A stretch of DNA of 64,000 nt from Gnetum montanum (lineage: Eukaryota; Streptophyta; Gnetopsida; Gnetales; Gnetaceae). Under the pieces are notes generated by a model. That model did not search any database and was not told the DNA's origin. It worked only from the letters and a program-made list of their open reading frames with translations. Shown here piece by piece: positions 12,055-23,995 of the stretch (the stretch's first letter is position 1; every line of letters starts with the position of its first letter). The translations under genes and the position numbers were made by a program. Where the stretch lies: the NCBI GenBank assembly GCA_015680685.1, contig MNCI01037842.1, positions 233,766 through 297,765 of the forward strand, read 5' to 3'.

Positions 12055-15002
12055 ATGATTATGACAATGACCACTATTTCTACCTCGAGCCTTGAGGCTT
12101 CTTTCTTAGCCGAAAGCTTCATGGGTGCTGAGCGGCCAGTTAGCCTAGTGTTGCCACCACGCCAATCGCTCAGGATTCGACATTTGTTGCCCAAGTTCTT
12201 AGCATAAGAAGTAGAGTGTTATGACTTTATTTGTACAAAGATTCAGGCATATCTACTCATGGATCTCCAAGAACATGAGCACAAACATAGTTTCGAGTTC
12301 CTTTATTAGAATGGGAAGGAATTTTTCCTTAACCCTGACGTTGCCATCTCCCTGACGGAGACATATCACTAGATCTTTGATCAACTACTACGAGTCAGTA
12401 GGCCTAGGAAGCGGGACACACTATCCCATTGTGATGAAGCATTCTAGGATGGACAAAAAGATCTAGACTCCTAGTCCAAGGGGGGTGGTCAAACTGACCC
12501 TGTGACCATCCCTTCTGCCACGACATTTAGATCAAACCCTCATTTTGCAATAGCTCCCTTTGTGATTGCCATGCATCCACTCCAATCTATGCTCTCATCC
12601 ACCATGGTCAGCCATCCTACACCCTCAGTGTATTAGCAAGCGCCTTCCTCAGTTTCATACCCAAGCACTCATCCTCCTTCTTCTGTCCTGTCCTCATACC
12701 AAGATCCAATTACACCCATGATGCCCTACCTACACACTGCTTCTATTTCATAGTTACTTGGAGCCTCTGTTCCTATCCCATCATCCACATCTGCTCCATT
12801 ATCACTGGTAGGTCTAGCCCCAACCACGTGTTGGACCCCAGCCACTTTACTCCCCACCTTGCAACCCCACTAAATGTCATAGCATCCTTACAACCAAACA
12901 TACCAAGTCTTGCATGTATCACAACCAAGCACAGGACTATGGCATGTTCCATCGGTCATGCAAATGACCAACCCCACAGTACCACTAGCAACCACCACTC
13001 CAGTGGCACCACCCACTAGGTGGTGGATAGCACAAGCAACACCCATCGCAAGGGCATCCCCAACAACCCCTCCTATGATCCAAGATGCTACCTTTGCTGT
13101 GCCAAAAATGATGGTTTCCTCCACAACCCCACAACCATCTGTGTCATCTCTAAGTTTGGATCAAGCGTTTCAACTTATCTAGACCCTTGCTGAAGAGGTT
13201 AGATGCCTCAAAGCTGCTAGTTTTGATACAGTGCAGATAATGGATTTCTACCATGATGACCCCATCAGCCTAGCGATTCCCATGCTTACAATATCCCCTA
13301 GGATGCCGCTCCCCCAATTTACAAAATACAATGGGAAGGATGATCCTAACGCACATCTGGTCTCATTTAGATCTAAATCTTTGTTACTACAACAATGGTC
13401 ACATATCATCATTCATGTCTTTTCTATGTATCTGATAGGCAAGGCTTTAGACTAGTACCACGCACTCCCTCATGCCTCCATCTTGGCACTAGAGGAGCTG
13501 CTAACCTAGTTCGTGACCCATTTCAAGTATAACTTGAAGCTCGAAGTCATGCTAGATTAGTTAATGGGAGTTAAGCAAGACCCACTAGAGTTGGTGTAGA
13601 GGTTTATACAGCAGTGGAGTACCACCTTGAATGAGATCCATGAGCCTATCACAGAGGCCCACTTGCTAGCCATCTTGAAGGGGGCGGTGAACAATTTCAT
13701 CAAATCCAAGCTGTATTACCTATGCCCGTGCTCTCTAAGTCAGGCTTTTGTATAGAAAAAAATCATTCAAGATGTAGCTAAAGCCAACAGGTATTTGGCC
13801 TATGTTGCATATAAAAATGTACATACTGAAAAGGACAAATAGAGGGGCAAGGCCGCAATAGCCATGGTGGCCGACATGGAAAATGAGGCCAAGCTCAACA
13901 AAAACAATAACACGAAAGCAGCCGCAACACCAACTAACCTTGCACCTAGCCCAAGCAATGCTATCCAACCCTCCATGTCAGTACTTGAGGAATCCACCCC
14001 ACGTAAGCCAACTTCAAGCATAAAGATCACTCCAAGTACATCCTGCTACTAGTCAAGCCTTCAGAACTTCTGAAGCAATTGCTATGGGTGGGGTACATTC
14101 AACACAAGAGAATGTCATAGGAAGTGACCAAACAACATCAGTGGTACTACGAACTCCTTAGGAACCCCTCCTTGGCTATGCCCAACAAGCCCCCAGTTTC
14201 CAAGAATTTTAGGCTAGAACAGTTTTGTGATTACCACCAACTCTATGGTCACAACACATACTACTTTCTAGCCTTAAAAGATAACATTCAATGGATGATT
14301 GATCAGGGAAAGTTTGTGTTGGATGAAAGAAACACCGTCCACCTTGAAAATCAATCCATGCATGTTTACAAGGACTTCCTCAACACTAACGATGTAGGGA
14401 ACATCATCAACACCATTGGGATGCATGATAATCCAGAACCTCCACAACAGCTATTTGTGGTTTGCATACCTCAATGTAGCATAGCCACACCAACAATGGC
14501 AAGAAAGACACCATAGCAACCTTTTGTCCTTAAGGTCCCTCCTCATACATCTACCCTTGCACCTTTTGTAATCACAACTACACCACCACCCACACTAACG
14601 CCACGAACACCATTCATCACTAGGGGGCCAAAACACTCAGCTGCCCCTGTCCCATAAAACCACCATAAGGCGGCATCGTAGCCTTCTCATTCAAGGAAAT
14701 AGGAAGAGCATATGATAGGTGAAATAGCTATAGAATATTCCACCCTAGGTCCTTCCAAGCCTACTCCTTCATCCTCTGCATCTACGTCTTCTTCGTCACC
14801 AAAATTTAATGATGTTATGCGTGCACGGTCATCACCACCTTGCCCAAAAGGATCTAACCCTAAACCTGAAATTGCTCCTCCTCAGGAAATTTATCTTCTG
14901 GGACAAATGGAGGAGGAGAAGGGCAATAAACAACAAGAAGGTGGACACAACCTCCTAAGTTCTCTTACTCAGGTCAAACAGGATCTAAAAAAAAGAACAC
15001 AA
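12055..15002 (+). pseudogene. gag of the 18.7-kb element, broken
   Basis: The polyprotein frame opens at or before ATG 12055 (the open frame extends up to 11950). It runs in frame 1 to 14052, frame 3 to about 15000 and then frame 2 into protease, interrupted mostly by TAG. Domains in order: an N-terminal charged region (12.2-12.45 kb); a long Pro/Ser/Thr linker (12.5-13.2 kb); the capsid region beginning MDFYHDDPISL and LPQFTKYNGKDDPNAHL (13.23-13.46 kb), continuing FVTHFKYNLKLEV...RFIQQW (13.5-13.65 kb); and a knuckle-like FCDYHQLYGHNTYYF...LKDNIQWMIDQGKF (about 14.21-14.32 kb) in which the expected final Cys is Phe. A homologous gag occurs at 49067-51320. It forms the particle that packages the RNA. 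Confidence 0.85.
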
Positions 15003-15004
15003 CA

Positions 15005-15560
15005 TTGAGCCTATACAACCTAATAATGACTTCCACCATGCATCTTGAGGCCCTGGTTCACATGTTAACAACCATACCAATTGACGAGAACATGTTCGCT
15101 GAAGAGAAAGTAATCCATTCAATTATGCTTCCTCCTACGCTCAAAGAACCACGGCCATCCCAATTAATATTCTGTGATGAGTCCATTAAGGAAGATCCTG
15201 AAAAGGGTTAGGTGATGACAGTACCCTTATTCATCATGATTCAGGTCAACCAACATAAGATCCAAAGAGTACGTGTTGATGACGGGGCTACTACAAATGT
15301 CATCTTGTTCCCTATAGTCGACAAACTGGGTTTGGTAGACCAAATCAAGACCATGAAAACATCATGTTTAAAGTCATTCAATGGGGCTCGAGTAGTGGTG
15401 AAAGGCACTGTCCACATTGAATTTGTGGTAGGGGACTAGTTCTCCACAAGTGCAACATTTATCATGGTGGAAGAGATGCCTGGGTTTAACCTGATCTTGA
15501 GGAGATCATGGTTAGCCCAACTTAGGGCTTTCTATTCACCCATACATCAGTAAATCCATC
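15005..15560 (+). pseudogene. Aspartic protease of the 18.7-kb element
   Basis: Upstream context LSLYNLIMTSTMHLEALVHM is the segment that precedes protease in Tat-like elements. At about 15270 the frame reads VRVDDGATTNVILFPIV, the retropepsin active site (Asp-Gly-Ala), followed by the flap-side region. ATFIMVEEMPGFNLILRRSWL then matches the second hydrophobic motif (xxLILGRSWL with Gly to Arg). In-frame TAGs sit at 15209 and 15437. It would cleave the Gag-Pol polyprotein. The frame continues weakly to about 15830, then ends. Confidence 0.85.
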
Positions 15561-15835
15561 TACCTTACGCAAATAGGGAGGTGGTGATACATGGTGACAA
15601 GGTGACAACCTAGGCAATAAATAACATATATAAGGAGCAAGGTTTAGAGGTCATAACCTTTGAGAACGAGGAACCTGTTTCTGCCGATACTAACTGTTTG
15701 ACAAAGGAGCCAGCCCAAGATGGCGACTTAGAAAATGAAACTGCATGGGCCGAGTTGCCTTTCCAAGCGGTAGACAATGATGTAGAAGAATATTGCAACA
15801 AAGCCTCTCGGCCTTATGCGTCAGCAACCCCATGA

Positions 15836-16322
15836 TGGGTTAGAAAGCAGTTGCAAGGGTAATTGTTACTTATGTAGCATAAAAAAACCATTGCTTCTTA
15901 CCCAATTAACATCCATTATGCATTTATTCCTTGTTTGCTTAACATTTACTCATATACGCTAAATGTCTAACCTATTCTTTAAACCACTCACGTTTCCTCC
16001 ATCTACATTACACCATGGCCCACTAAGGCCTAATACTGGAAAAATTTTCCCTTGAAACTACACATGGCTCAAAATGGCCTAAAACTACACATGGCCCAAA
16101 ATGGCCTAAAACTATCGCGATGGCCCGGAATGGCCTAAAACTAAAGCAAGACATTCCTAACAAATTCAATTCATAAATAAAAAAGAGAATAAGATAGGAT
16201 AAAACTAGATACAACATGTAACACATGAGAAAAATAGATCTCTTCGTATTTCAATTTGTCTTTCATAAATTAATAATGTTTACATCATTCATTAAATTCA
16301 AATAAAAAGGTTAGCTACTATG
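15836..16322. other. Intergenic between protease and the antisense gene
   Basis: This separates two genes that point toward each other, protease on plus and the extra gene on minus. It holds the first hairpin-repeat array (separate entry) and AT-rich DNA that would carry the 3' end of the antisense transcript. No exact AATAAA was seen on the minus strand. Confidence 0.5.
16056..16143. repeat. Hairpin-repeat array 1 (about 28-base unit, 3 copies)
   Basis: Three copies of CATGGCCCAAAATGGCCTAAAACTA. The unit shares the pattern TGGYC-N6-GRCCTWAAACTA with the arrays at 21402-21742 and 25375-25640, in the same orientation. GGCC...GGCC lets each unit form a small hairpin. The array lies between the 3' ends of protease and the antisense gene. 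Confidence 0.7.
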
Positions 16323-19300
16323 CTATGATCCTTTGCCCATACCATCATCACCTACTTCAATAGGCCTCGTGTCTTCACCTAGATCCTGCACCATAAAAAA
16401 ATAGATTAGTTAGCTAAAGCTGTAGTAAAGACTCCAAGAAAGTAAATTATCCCTACACCGAAGGATAACTCACCCGAGATGACCTCGTGTCTATTTCACG
16501 ACGTATTCGGTCTAGGCCTGCCACCAGGCGATGTAAGATCTCCTCTTCCATGATATCAGCCCAATTTCTATCACCCAGATCAGTGCTTGCAACAACTTTC
16601 TCCTTCTCTATGGATGTCCATCTTGGGGGTCTTGGAGAAAAGGCAACAATGGCAGTTTCACCCATAGGGAAGGTTAGTTCCCTTTTGGGGAACTCACTCA
16701 CTGTCACCTATTGCATGAACCTATCATAAGCCCTAGAAGTGCCAATAATATCAAGGAATACCTCATGAGTGTGTAACTTGACTGAGGCATCCTTGTATTG
16801 ATTACGATAGGTGGCATGTTCTAGCTTATACATATGCTTATGATTTTTCTGTTCCTGCCCCCATTCATAAACTTTGGCACTATAATCTTTCTAGTCTTGA
16901 TTCTTTTGGGCTAACAAGTCCATCTGCATGCGCTGCTCTATTATCTCATGGGTGGCTTCATTGTTGCACCACATGATCATCTAGTACCTTGCATAGTTAA
17001 TGATGGCCACGTGCCAATTGCCATTGTTGGTGTCTCAGGCCAATAGGAATTCATTCTTGGAGTAGAGATCTCCTACCTCAGTAGTTAGGTTGGTCTTCTC
17101 CTTCTCAAGCCTCTGGACCCATTTCCAAAGGTGTTCATTCACATTCCTACATTCCCACAAGGGGTGTGTCGAGTACAAGGCACATTCACTTGCCTCGTTG
17201 TATATGTGACAAGGTAGTTTGGTCACCTCTAGTGGAAATGCAGGCATAGTTTCGACCTTAATAGTCCGCTTAGGATCCCACCTGAGATGAGAAGTTGCTG
17301 ACCATGTGTAAACAAATACATTAGTCATAGAGGTGTAGTGAATGCAATAACAATGCAGGGTCTAACATAACACTTTAACCTACCCACTTCCACATCGATC
17401 CCCCTTACACAGTTGATCATGTCATTGACCACCCCTTTCATGAAGGTAAATTTATCAGGGGTTTCGGTCCATGGTTGCAGGCGGATTGAGGATGGGCTAG
17501 AAGTGTCAAAGGTGGTGTTAAATGCATGGTAAGAGATATTAGCTAAAGTGGAGAGAATCATAATAGGGCTTATGAATAGCATAAATGACAGTGTGAAGCT
17601 CCTACCCAGCAAACCCTCAGGGGTGATAGCCGGGGGGTCACCCATGAGTGCATTGTAAAATATGTGGTCAAACTCATAAGCATCCAAATGGAGCCCCTCT
17701 CCTTCTAGCTAACCCAATAGCATAGAAGCATCCTCAATGCTCTTGTGCCCCTCTAGCATTGAGCTAGTGTCTGTAAAAAAGTTGTCACCAAGGGCCTCAT
17801 CCTAGTTATCAAGGGCCTCCTCATCATTGTCTAGCCCCTTTTCCTTGTTGGCAGGGGCCTCATCTTCATCGGTGGAGACCTTCTCTTCATTAGCTGAGGC
17901 TCTTTCTTCTATAGCAGGGGCCCTTTTTTCACTAGCCAAGGTCCCCTTTTCTATAGCCAGAGCATCTGCGTTCCTGCCAGTCACCCTATAGTAGGGGTTG
18001 TTACCTCTTCTTCTCCTTCTTCCTCTTCTTCCTCAGCTAACAAAGCATAATCACAATAAGCAAATAACACCAACTTGGAGCAATTTCTACACTGTACTAT
18101 CCTACCTAGTGTAACACAGCATAAGAAACATAAAAACGAACCAAAAACCACAAAGTCAAAAAAAAACTCACCAATCAGAGGCTGCACTCTCTGAAGTTTG
18201 AGTCGTAGCTTCTTCCCTCTTCCTTCATTTGTATCAGGAGTTTCCTCAACTAGAAGAGACCTCTTGCACTACAATTGTTTCATCATTGTCTCTACAATGA
18301 GGTGTTCCCCCTTTGTCACATTGTTAGTGGTAATGGGGGATGCCTCTCCCACGCTGTCCTTGGCTCAAAAGTTGCATGCCACCTGATTCCTCATCATCAT
18401 TGAGAATGATTCCTCGATAGCTTCCGGAGGATTCTTAGATTAGGTGGTATGGAAGACTTGGCAAATCCATGGTTCGGAGATCTAGCTATGATCTTGCAGT
18501 ACCCAGACCCCATTCTCGTAGACTACCAAGAATTCTGCACAACATCATAAGTAGGCTATGAAAAAGGCATGGTGCACATTAAAATAGAACTCAACTTCCT
18601 GCGACGCTTCAAAATCTTAGCCTACATGCTTCTGCAAAGATGGTTAGCCCAATTGTAACGGATCCCTTCTTCCATGACTTCCCTCATTATCTGAGCCTAC
18701 TCAATCCCAATGATTTTTTCTTAGGACAACAACTTGGGGAACACATGGGTATGGAAGATAGGGTAAACCATTTTGGCCACCCATAACTTAGCTTTCTCCA
18801 TATAAATCCCCTTTTTGTCCTTGGTAGCCCCTAGCCACTCCTCGATGTCCTCCTGATTGTGTGCATCTCTCTTGGACTTTTCTCCCATGGGGAGACCATC
18901 AAAGGGGACACCAAAAAGATCCATGAATAATTGAATGTTGATATCAATTACCACATGCACACCATGAATACATGTGCAGAAGTGGTCCACCTTTTCGAAG
19001 AAGGAGTTAGCTAGGGAAAGCATCTCAGCAAGTGGGACACTTGGGTTAACCATCAAAAACAAGTCCAAGAGCCCAACCTCTTGAAGGTAATGGACCAACA
19101 TGGTTGAGGCCCCATTGCAGAGCCAACACTGGGTCTCCTCCACCTCCTCGTATGTAAAGAAGTTGGTCTCGTTGTGTCCAGAGGCAATTACAGTTACCTC
19201 CTGCGATTTCTTCATTGTTGAAACAATTTGCAACAAAAAAAACAAAAAAAAAAACAAACAAAAAGAGAAATAGGGTTAGCAAAACATAAACATTATTCAA

Positions 19301-21073
19301 GCATTTAGCAGTGAATTTGCATTTTAGCATACCATATTTGAATGGCATGGGAAATGGTGGGAGATCCACCAACACATCTTTGATGGTGAGTAGTTTGAGG
19401 GATGTCCATTCTCTATCCAACCAACTTACTTCTTTACATTTCCCATAAAATTGGGAATACTAGATTGGATAGGTTTGGAACTCACCCACAAATTGGCCTA
19501 TCATGCTAGCGCACACATTCCGAGTGGAGGAAAACTCCCGTAGGATCATCTGTGCCAATGCCAAGGCATCTGTGTTATCGTTGAGATCATTTTTATCAAT
19601 AAAAAACCTGGTAACAAACAAAAATGCATAAATACACTATTAGTACATGTGTCTAGCATAGCACAGACTACACAATGAAATACCTTCATAGAACTCACCC
19701 ATCAACAAAATAAATGGATCCAGGTGGGTTCTGAAAGTAGGTGCCCATGTGGCAAGCAACGAACATTGTATTGTATAAGTGGTAACACTTGTACTCTGGC
19801 ATCTCCAAAATCCAAATCAAGCATCTTAGGCTTTTTGAACACTAGTTGGAACCTTCTTCCTATCTACCCTCGATTGACCCATCAGTCAGAAACTTCAAAA
19901 TACCTCGATTTGCTCTAGGAAACAGAGTTTCTATAATCGCAGTTGCTGCCTCTACAAACAAGTGTGAACAAACGATCATACTAAAGTGTTGGAGGAGGAA
20001 TTGTAGGAAATCCCATGCACCCTCCCAGAACCAAACCGCTTGCTGCTCCACACGTGTGTGAGGAGGAGGCACATTGGTCACCGGTTTACTTAGGTAGCAC
20101 AGGACTCCTACGATTTCTAGGAAAATCAAAATGGGATTCAACATAACACTACACCAACGAAGAATTAAATGTTAGCACTGTGCACAAGAAAAGTTTACAT
20201 GTAGTGCAGCAAAGAAAATTTTACATGTAACATAGCATGGCACTCTCATTACATATAGCGTAGCATAGCATTCTCATTGCATATAGCATAGTAGGGTTTC
20301 ACAGTCACAAAAAAAACATAAAAAGTATTTATAATAAAAAAAAACACATATATCCAAAGAAATGACAAAGCATGTTTCGCAACGTAGTAGGGTCATCAAA
20401 CCTTACAGTAGGCAAAAACATGCTAAAGCAAATAAACGAAAATAGGCAGACGTGCAACATAGTGTAATCAACACAATGTAATCAACAAATGGTAATATGA
20501 TAGGTTTAACAAATTTAGCAACGTAGCAGTATTGCAGATTTAATAGCATGAAAAGCCTACTTAACCTTGAAACATACTGGCATGCCACAATCAAAAAGCA
20601 TTACAAAGTATAGACAAGTAATAATTAACTGGGCTATAGCCATCCCAACCATAATTTGGCTATACAAAATAACTCACGTCGTACTGCATTAAACATGTGT
20701 CTCATTTTCCATTACGTTGGCCATGTGCTAACCTGCATAAGCCTGCCCAAACCCCTGAGACAAGCCACTCGCAACAATGACGGCAGGATGATGTTGCATG
20801 TGGCTATAGCATAACATTTATATAGCCATTGTGGCCAACCAATCATAGCAGTAGCGTAGCAGCCAATATGGTGATTAAAAGGATGGAAAAGGACATGGAT
20901 TTCAATAATATGAATTGCGAAAATATGAATAGCAAAGGTAACATGATAAGTTGCCGAGTGGATAGAGTATCCTCCCACACTGCAACCTGTGCCTGAGTTA
21001 GGCACCCTAAAGTATCCTTGACTTCGTTCACTTTAGTGAGCTCTTAGTGCTTACGTTCACCTTTAGGTGCCAT
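16323..21073 (-). pseudogene. Antisense, intron-containing extra gene inside the retrotransposon
   Basis: The function is unknown. On the minus strand, ATG 21073 (MAPKGERKH) lies about 135 bases downstream of a TATA box. Predicted exons: 21073 to about 20960; 20148-19699; 19607-19333; 19200-18172; 18036 to about 17606; 17496-17384; 17281-16474; 16385-16323 (stop TAG). Introns include GTGAGT donors at 19698, 18171 and 16473, and acceptors after T-rich tracts (19608, 18037, 16386), with sizes of about 88-135 bases. The protein had a globular N-terminal half (segments such as AWDFLQFLLQHFSMIVCSHL and CHMGTYFQNPPGSIYFVDG), a VVIDINIQLFMDLFGVPFDG stretch, an acidic Glu-rich linker near 18 kb, and a coiled-coil C-terminal half (WVQRLEKEKTNLTTEVGDLY) ending LGEDTRPIEVGDDGMGKGS. 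It loosely recalls plant transposon proteins that accompany gypsy elements. Stops inside exons are mostly TAG. No LTRs or target duplication flank it, which argues against a nested insertion. Confidence 0.75.
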
Positions 21074-21310
21074 CACTTCACTCATAAACGTTGTTAGTTA
21101 CTATGCTATGCTGTTTTTCTTTCTCTTGGTATGATACCACTACGCTCTGGTTCTGGGCTCTATGCTCGGACAACGAAAATGACAAGTTTACTAGGGGTAA
21201 ACCCCTATTTATAGCCGACGCGGTGAAAAGAACTTGTCATTTTTGCACCTCGAGTAATGTGGGATGCCCCATGTAGCGTAGCACTGGCATGTCATACATC
21301 TGAGATAGCA
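20150..21310. promoter_or_regulatory. LTR-like palindromic motifs in the 5' part of the antisense gene
   Basis: This covers the predicted first intron and promoter of the antisense gene. Words of the LTR palindrome family recur: TAGCGTAGCATAGCA near 20260, GTAGCGTAGCAG near 20850, CTATGCTATGC near 21100, and TGTAGCGTAGCAC and ATAGCATAGCA near 21270-21310. The same family fills U3 of the element's LTRs, so LTR and antisense promoter may share regulatory sites. Confidence 0.5.
21206..21213 (-). promoter_or_regulatory. TATA box of the antisense gene
   Basis: The minus strand reads GGCTATAAATAGGGG, a consensus plant TATA box, placed upstream of ATG 21073. It sits between the arms of a perfect 13-base inverted repeat, AAAATGACAAGTT (21176-21188) and AACTTGTCATTTT (21231-21243), and beside AGGGGTAAACCCCT. 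Transcription starting about 30 bases downstream would begin in the left arm. Confidence 0.6.
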
Positions 21311-21401
21311 TAGCATTCCTATTTGCAAATAGGTGGGGCCCAACTGAAAACTTCATCTCACTTCAAATTAAAATCCTACCCATGTGAAGCCTACATGTTA
21401 C

Positions 21402-21742
21402 GGTCCGCAAAGACCTTAAACTAATGACTTTACCCAAATAAAAAACTTTTTGACGATCTGCAAAGACCTTAAACTAGCAACTTCATTCAAAAAACCTATG
21501 CACCATGATCTGCAAAGACCTTAAACTAGTAACATTCTAAGAAGGCTACCTGTTAATGGTCCAAAAGGATCTTAAAATAATGACCTTATCCATCAACCTA
21601 TGAACGGTCTACAAAGATCCTAAACTAGTAATAGTACCTTTTATGACATGTTAACAGTCCACCATGACCTTAAACTAGTAGACATAGCATCAATTTCGTG
21701 TTTGAATCTGTTTATGATCTGCCAAGACCTTAAATTGGTAAT
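21402..21742. repeat. Hairpin-repeat array 2 (about 51-base period, 7 copies)
   Basis: Copies start at 21402, 21455, 21507, 21558, 21606, 21656 and 21716. The core is GGTCTGCAAAGACCTTAAAC followed by TAGTAAC. Each core is a short hairpin (GGTC...GACC) followed by CTTAAACTAG. The array lies between the antisense promoter and the start of the RT frame. Confidence 0.85.
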
Positions 21743-21989
21743 CTACAAATGTAGTTGAATATTTGACAATCATTACATGCTTTATTATTTCTTTACTAAT
21801 GTTTATTGTTATATGCTATAGCTACAAACCCGTATCACTTGATCGGGCTTCTCTTATTATGGTAGGTTGGACAAGATGGCCATGCAGCATGATCTACACT
21901 CACCTTTAACCTTGATAAGTCCTCATGGAAAACTTGCAAGATATCTAAATCTAGAGTCAGTAGACTAGAATTCATATGTTGATAGCATC

Positions 21990-23610
21990 ATAGCATCCCT
22001 GTAAATGTCACTAGATTGGATTGAACATTTGGTCCAAACCTTAGACCTAGAGGCCGGGGATGTGACCGAGGATTATCTCATCGAAGCATTGGTAACAACA
22101 TCCAGGGGGAAATAAGGACACTAAAACTAAGTTACCTCTTGGATCAACAAATGCAAAATGATATATCCAGAGTCCTTCAAGACAACACCAGAGTATTTGC
22201 ATGGTCTTACAATGACATGTCAGGTTTAGACCCATGTCTAATACAACATAACATTGTATTGGACCCATGTGTCAAACCTGTTAAACAAAAGGCTCTCAAG
22301 ATCAAACTAGAAATTGCACTAGCTATACATGATGAAATCACAAAGTTATACCAAGAAGGTTTCATTCACGTGGTCAACTACTCAGAATCGGTGTCAAACA
22401 TTGTTGTAGTCTGTAATAAAATGGGAGGGATATGAATCTATATAGACTTCCATGATCTATATAAGGCAACGATTAAAGACAACTTTCCACTACCAAGCAT
22501 TGACCAACTTATCGACACTACATCTGGTCATGCTTTAATATTCTTCATGGATGGGTTCTCTAGTTATAATAAAATTCACATAAATCTAGAGCATCAATTG
22601 ACAACCACTTTCATGATCCCTTCAGGTACCTTTTCTTACACCATGATGCCCTTTGGTCTAAAAAACATTGGAGCAACCTACCAATGAGCCATAACCTATA
22701 TCTTTAGCGACTACCTTCTAGAGAGGTTAAACAGTTACGTGGATGACATAGCAGTCAAATCTAAGATAGCTATTGATCATCCCACTAATCTAGAGGTAGT
22801 CCTGAAACGTTGTCATAGGCATCACTTTTGAATTAATCCAAATAAGTGTGTTTTTGACATAAAAATTGAACGCATGTTAGGGTTTGTAGTATCAGAGGTA
22901 GCAATACGAGTAGACCTTGACAAAGTCAAGCCCATCATTAACTTAGAACCCCCTACTAACCTTAAAGAATTACATGGGTTGCAAGGGAGAGTGCAGTTCA
23001 TCAGAAGGTTTATAGCAAGGTTGACTAATAAATTACACCCCATGCAACACTTACTAAAGATGGGGGTTAACTTTGAATGGACAACACAGTGCCAACAAGC
23101 CTTCAATGACCTGAAGAAACAACTTTTACACCTTCCAATTGTGTATCCACCATAGAGGAATAAGCCTTTCTACATCTAGCTTAGAACCTCAGATACGTCT
23201 ATCGTAGCGCTATTATGCCAAAAAAGAGAAGATGGCTCTGAGATCCCAGTCTATTACTTGAGCCACGCATTGATAGCATATGAAGCCAAATACAATGAAG
23301 TGGAAAGGAATTGCCTCACTTTAGTGTTTGCACTAAAAAAGTGGAGACACTACCTATTCCATGGCCAAGTGAACATCATATGCAAAAGAAACATACTCTA
23401 GGCTATCATGAAAAACTTGTATGAAAGTATCAGGATAGCCCGATGGAAAGCAATAATAGTGGAATTTTATTTACACTATGTAGTCCAATCATCAACGAAA
23501 GGACAAGCGATAGCTACTCAGCTTGCAACCTCACACGTTGATGATCAGGTGCTCATAGAACCTGAATTCCTTGATGAACATGTTAGAAATGTCAACCTTA
23601 TACCATTACA
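21990..23610 (+). pseudogene. Reverse transcriptase and gypsy-type RNase H
   Basis: Frame 2 runs from about 21990. It includes NTRVFAWSYNDMSGLDPCLI (the conserved FAWSYxDMPGLD lead-in), KPVKQKALKIK, GFIHVVNYSESVSNIVVV, YIDFHDLYKATIKDNFPLP, FMDGFSSYNKIHI (first catalytic Asp), FSYTMMPFGLKN and the catalytic box YVDD at 22736-22747. The thumb and connection follow (PTNLKELHGLQGRVQFIRRF), then RNase H with VYYLSHALIAYEAKYNEVER and LTLVFALKKWRHYLFHG. TGA stops in GGI*IYIDF, ATYQ*AI and HHF*INPNKC stand where the family has Arg, consistent with CGA to TGA. RT copies the genomic RNA into DNA; RNase H removes the RNA strand. Confidence 0.93.
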
Positions 23611-23995
23611 TTGTGAGGACACCTTGCATTTTGATGGAGCCTCTACCACATGAGGTGGTAGTGCTGCCATCATCATTACATTCCCCTTTAGAGGCATGCA
23701 ACCTTCTACATACCGCTTCACATTCCTTTGTACGAATAATGTAGCTAAGTACGAAGGAATTCTCAGAGTCCTCTTAGTGGCCCAGTAATTAAGAATTCAA
23801 CATTTGGCAGTTTGAGATGACTCTCAACTTATCATCTATCAAATCACTGAGGTCTATGCCTGTAAGGCTTCATATTTACAACCTTACTATGATTTGGCCA
23901 AAAACTTGTTACAATAGTTCACCACAACAGACATACAACGTGTGCCACGTAATGAGAATATGGTAGCTGATGCTTTACCTAGCATTAAATGTGCC
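23611..23995 (+). pseudogene. Second, archaeal-type RNase H
   Basis: It follows the gypsy RNase H in the same frame. LHFDGAST (first Asp), NNVAKYEGIL (Glu), DDSQLIIYQI (second Asp) and RNENMVADAL (final Asp region) are the four landmarks of the additional RNase H found in Tat/Ogre-lineage elements. Four TAG and one TGA stop interrupt it. The frame shifts from 2 to 3 near 23980, at the junction with the integrase linker. Confidence 0.9.

Noticed and set aside
12828-13182. Three overlapping ORFs on both strands
   Set aside because: The plus-strand one in frame 1 is part of the gag Pro/Thr linker. The others are shadows allowed by its biased composition.
16323-21400. The antisense gene as an independent nested transposon or captured gene insertion
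   Set aside because: No LTR pair, terminal inverted repeats or flanking duplication were seen. The surrounding hairpin arrays and LTR-type motifs belong to the host element, and a second element shows the same arrangement.
21402-21742. CRISPR-like array with 51-base period
   Set aside because: The spacers are degenerate copies, the repeat core recurs in two other arrays of the same retrotransposon, and the context is eukaryotic.
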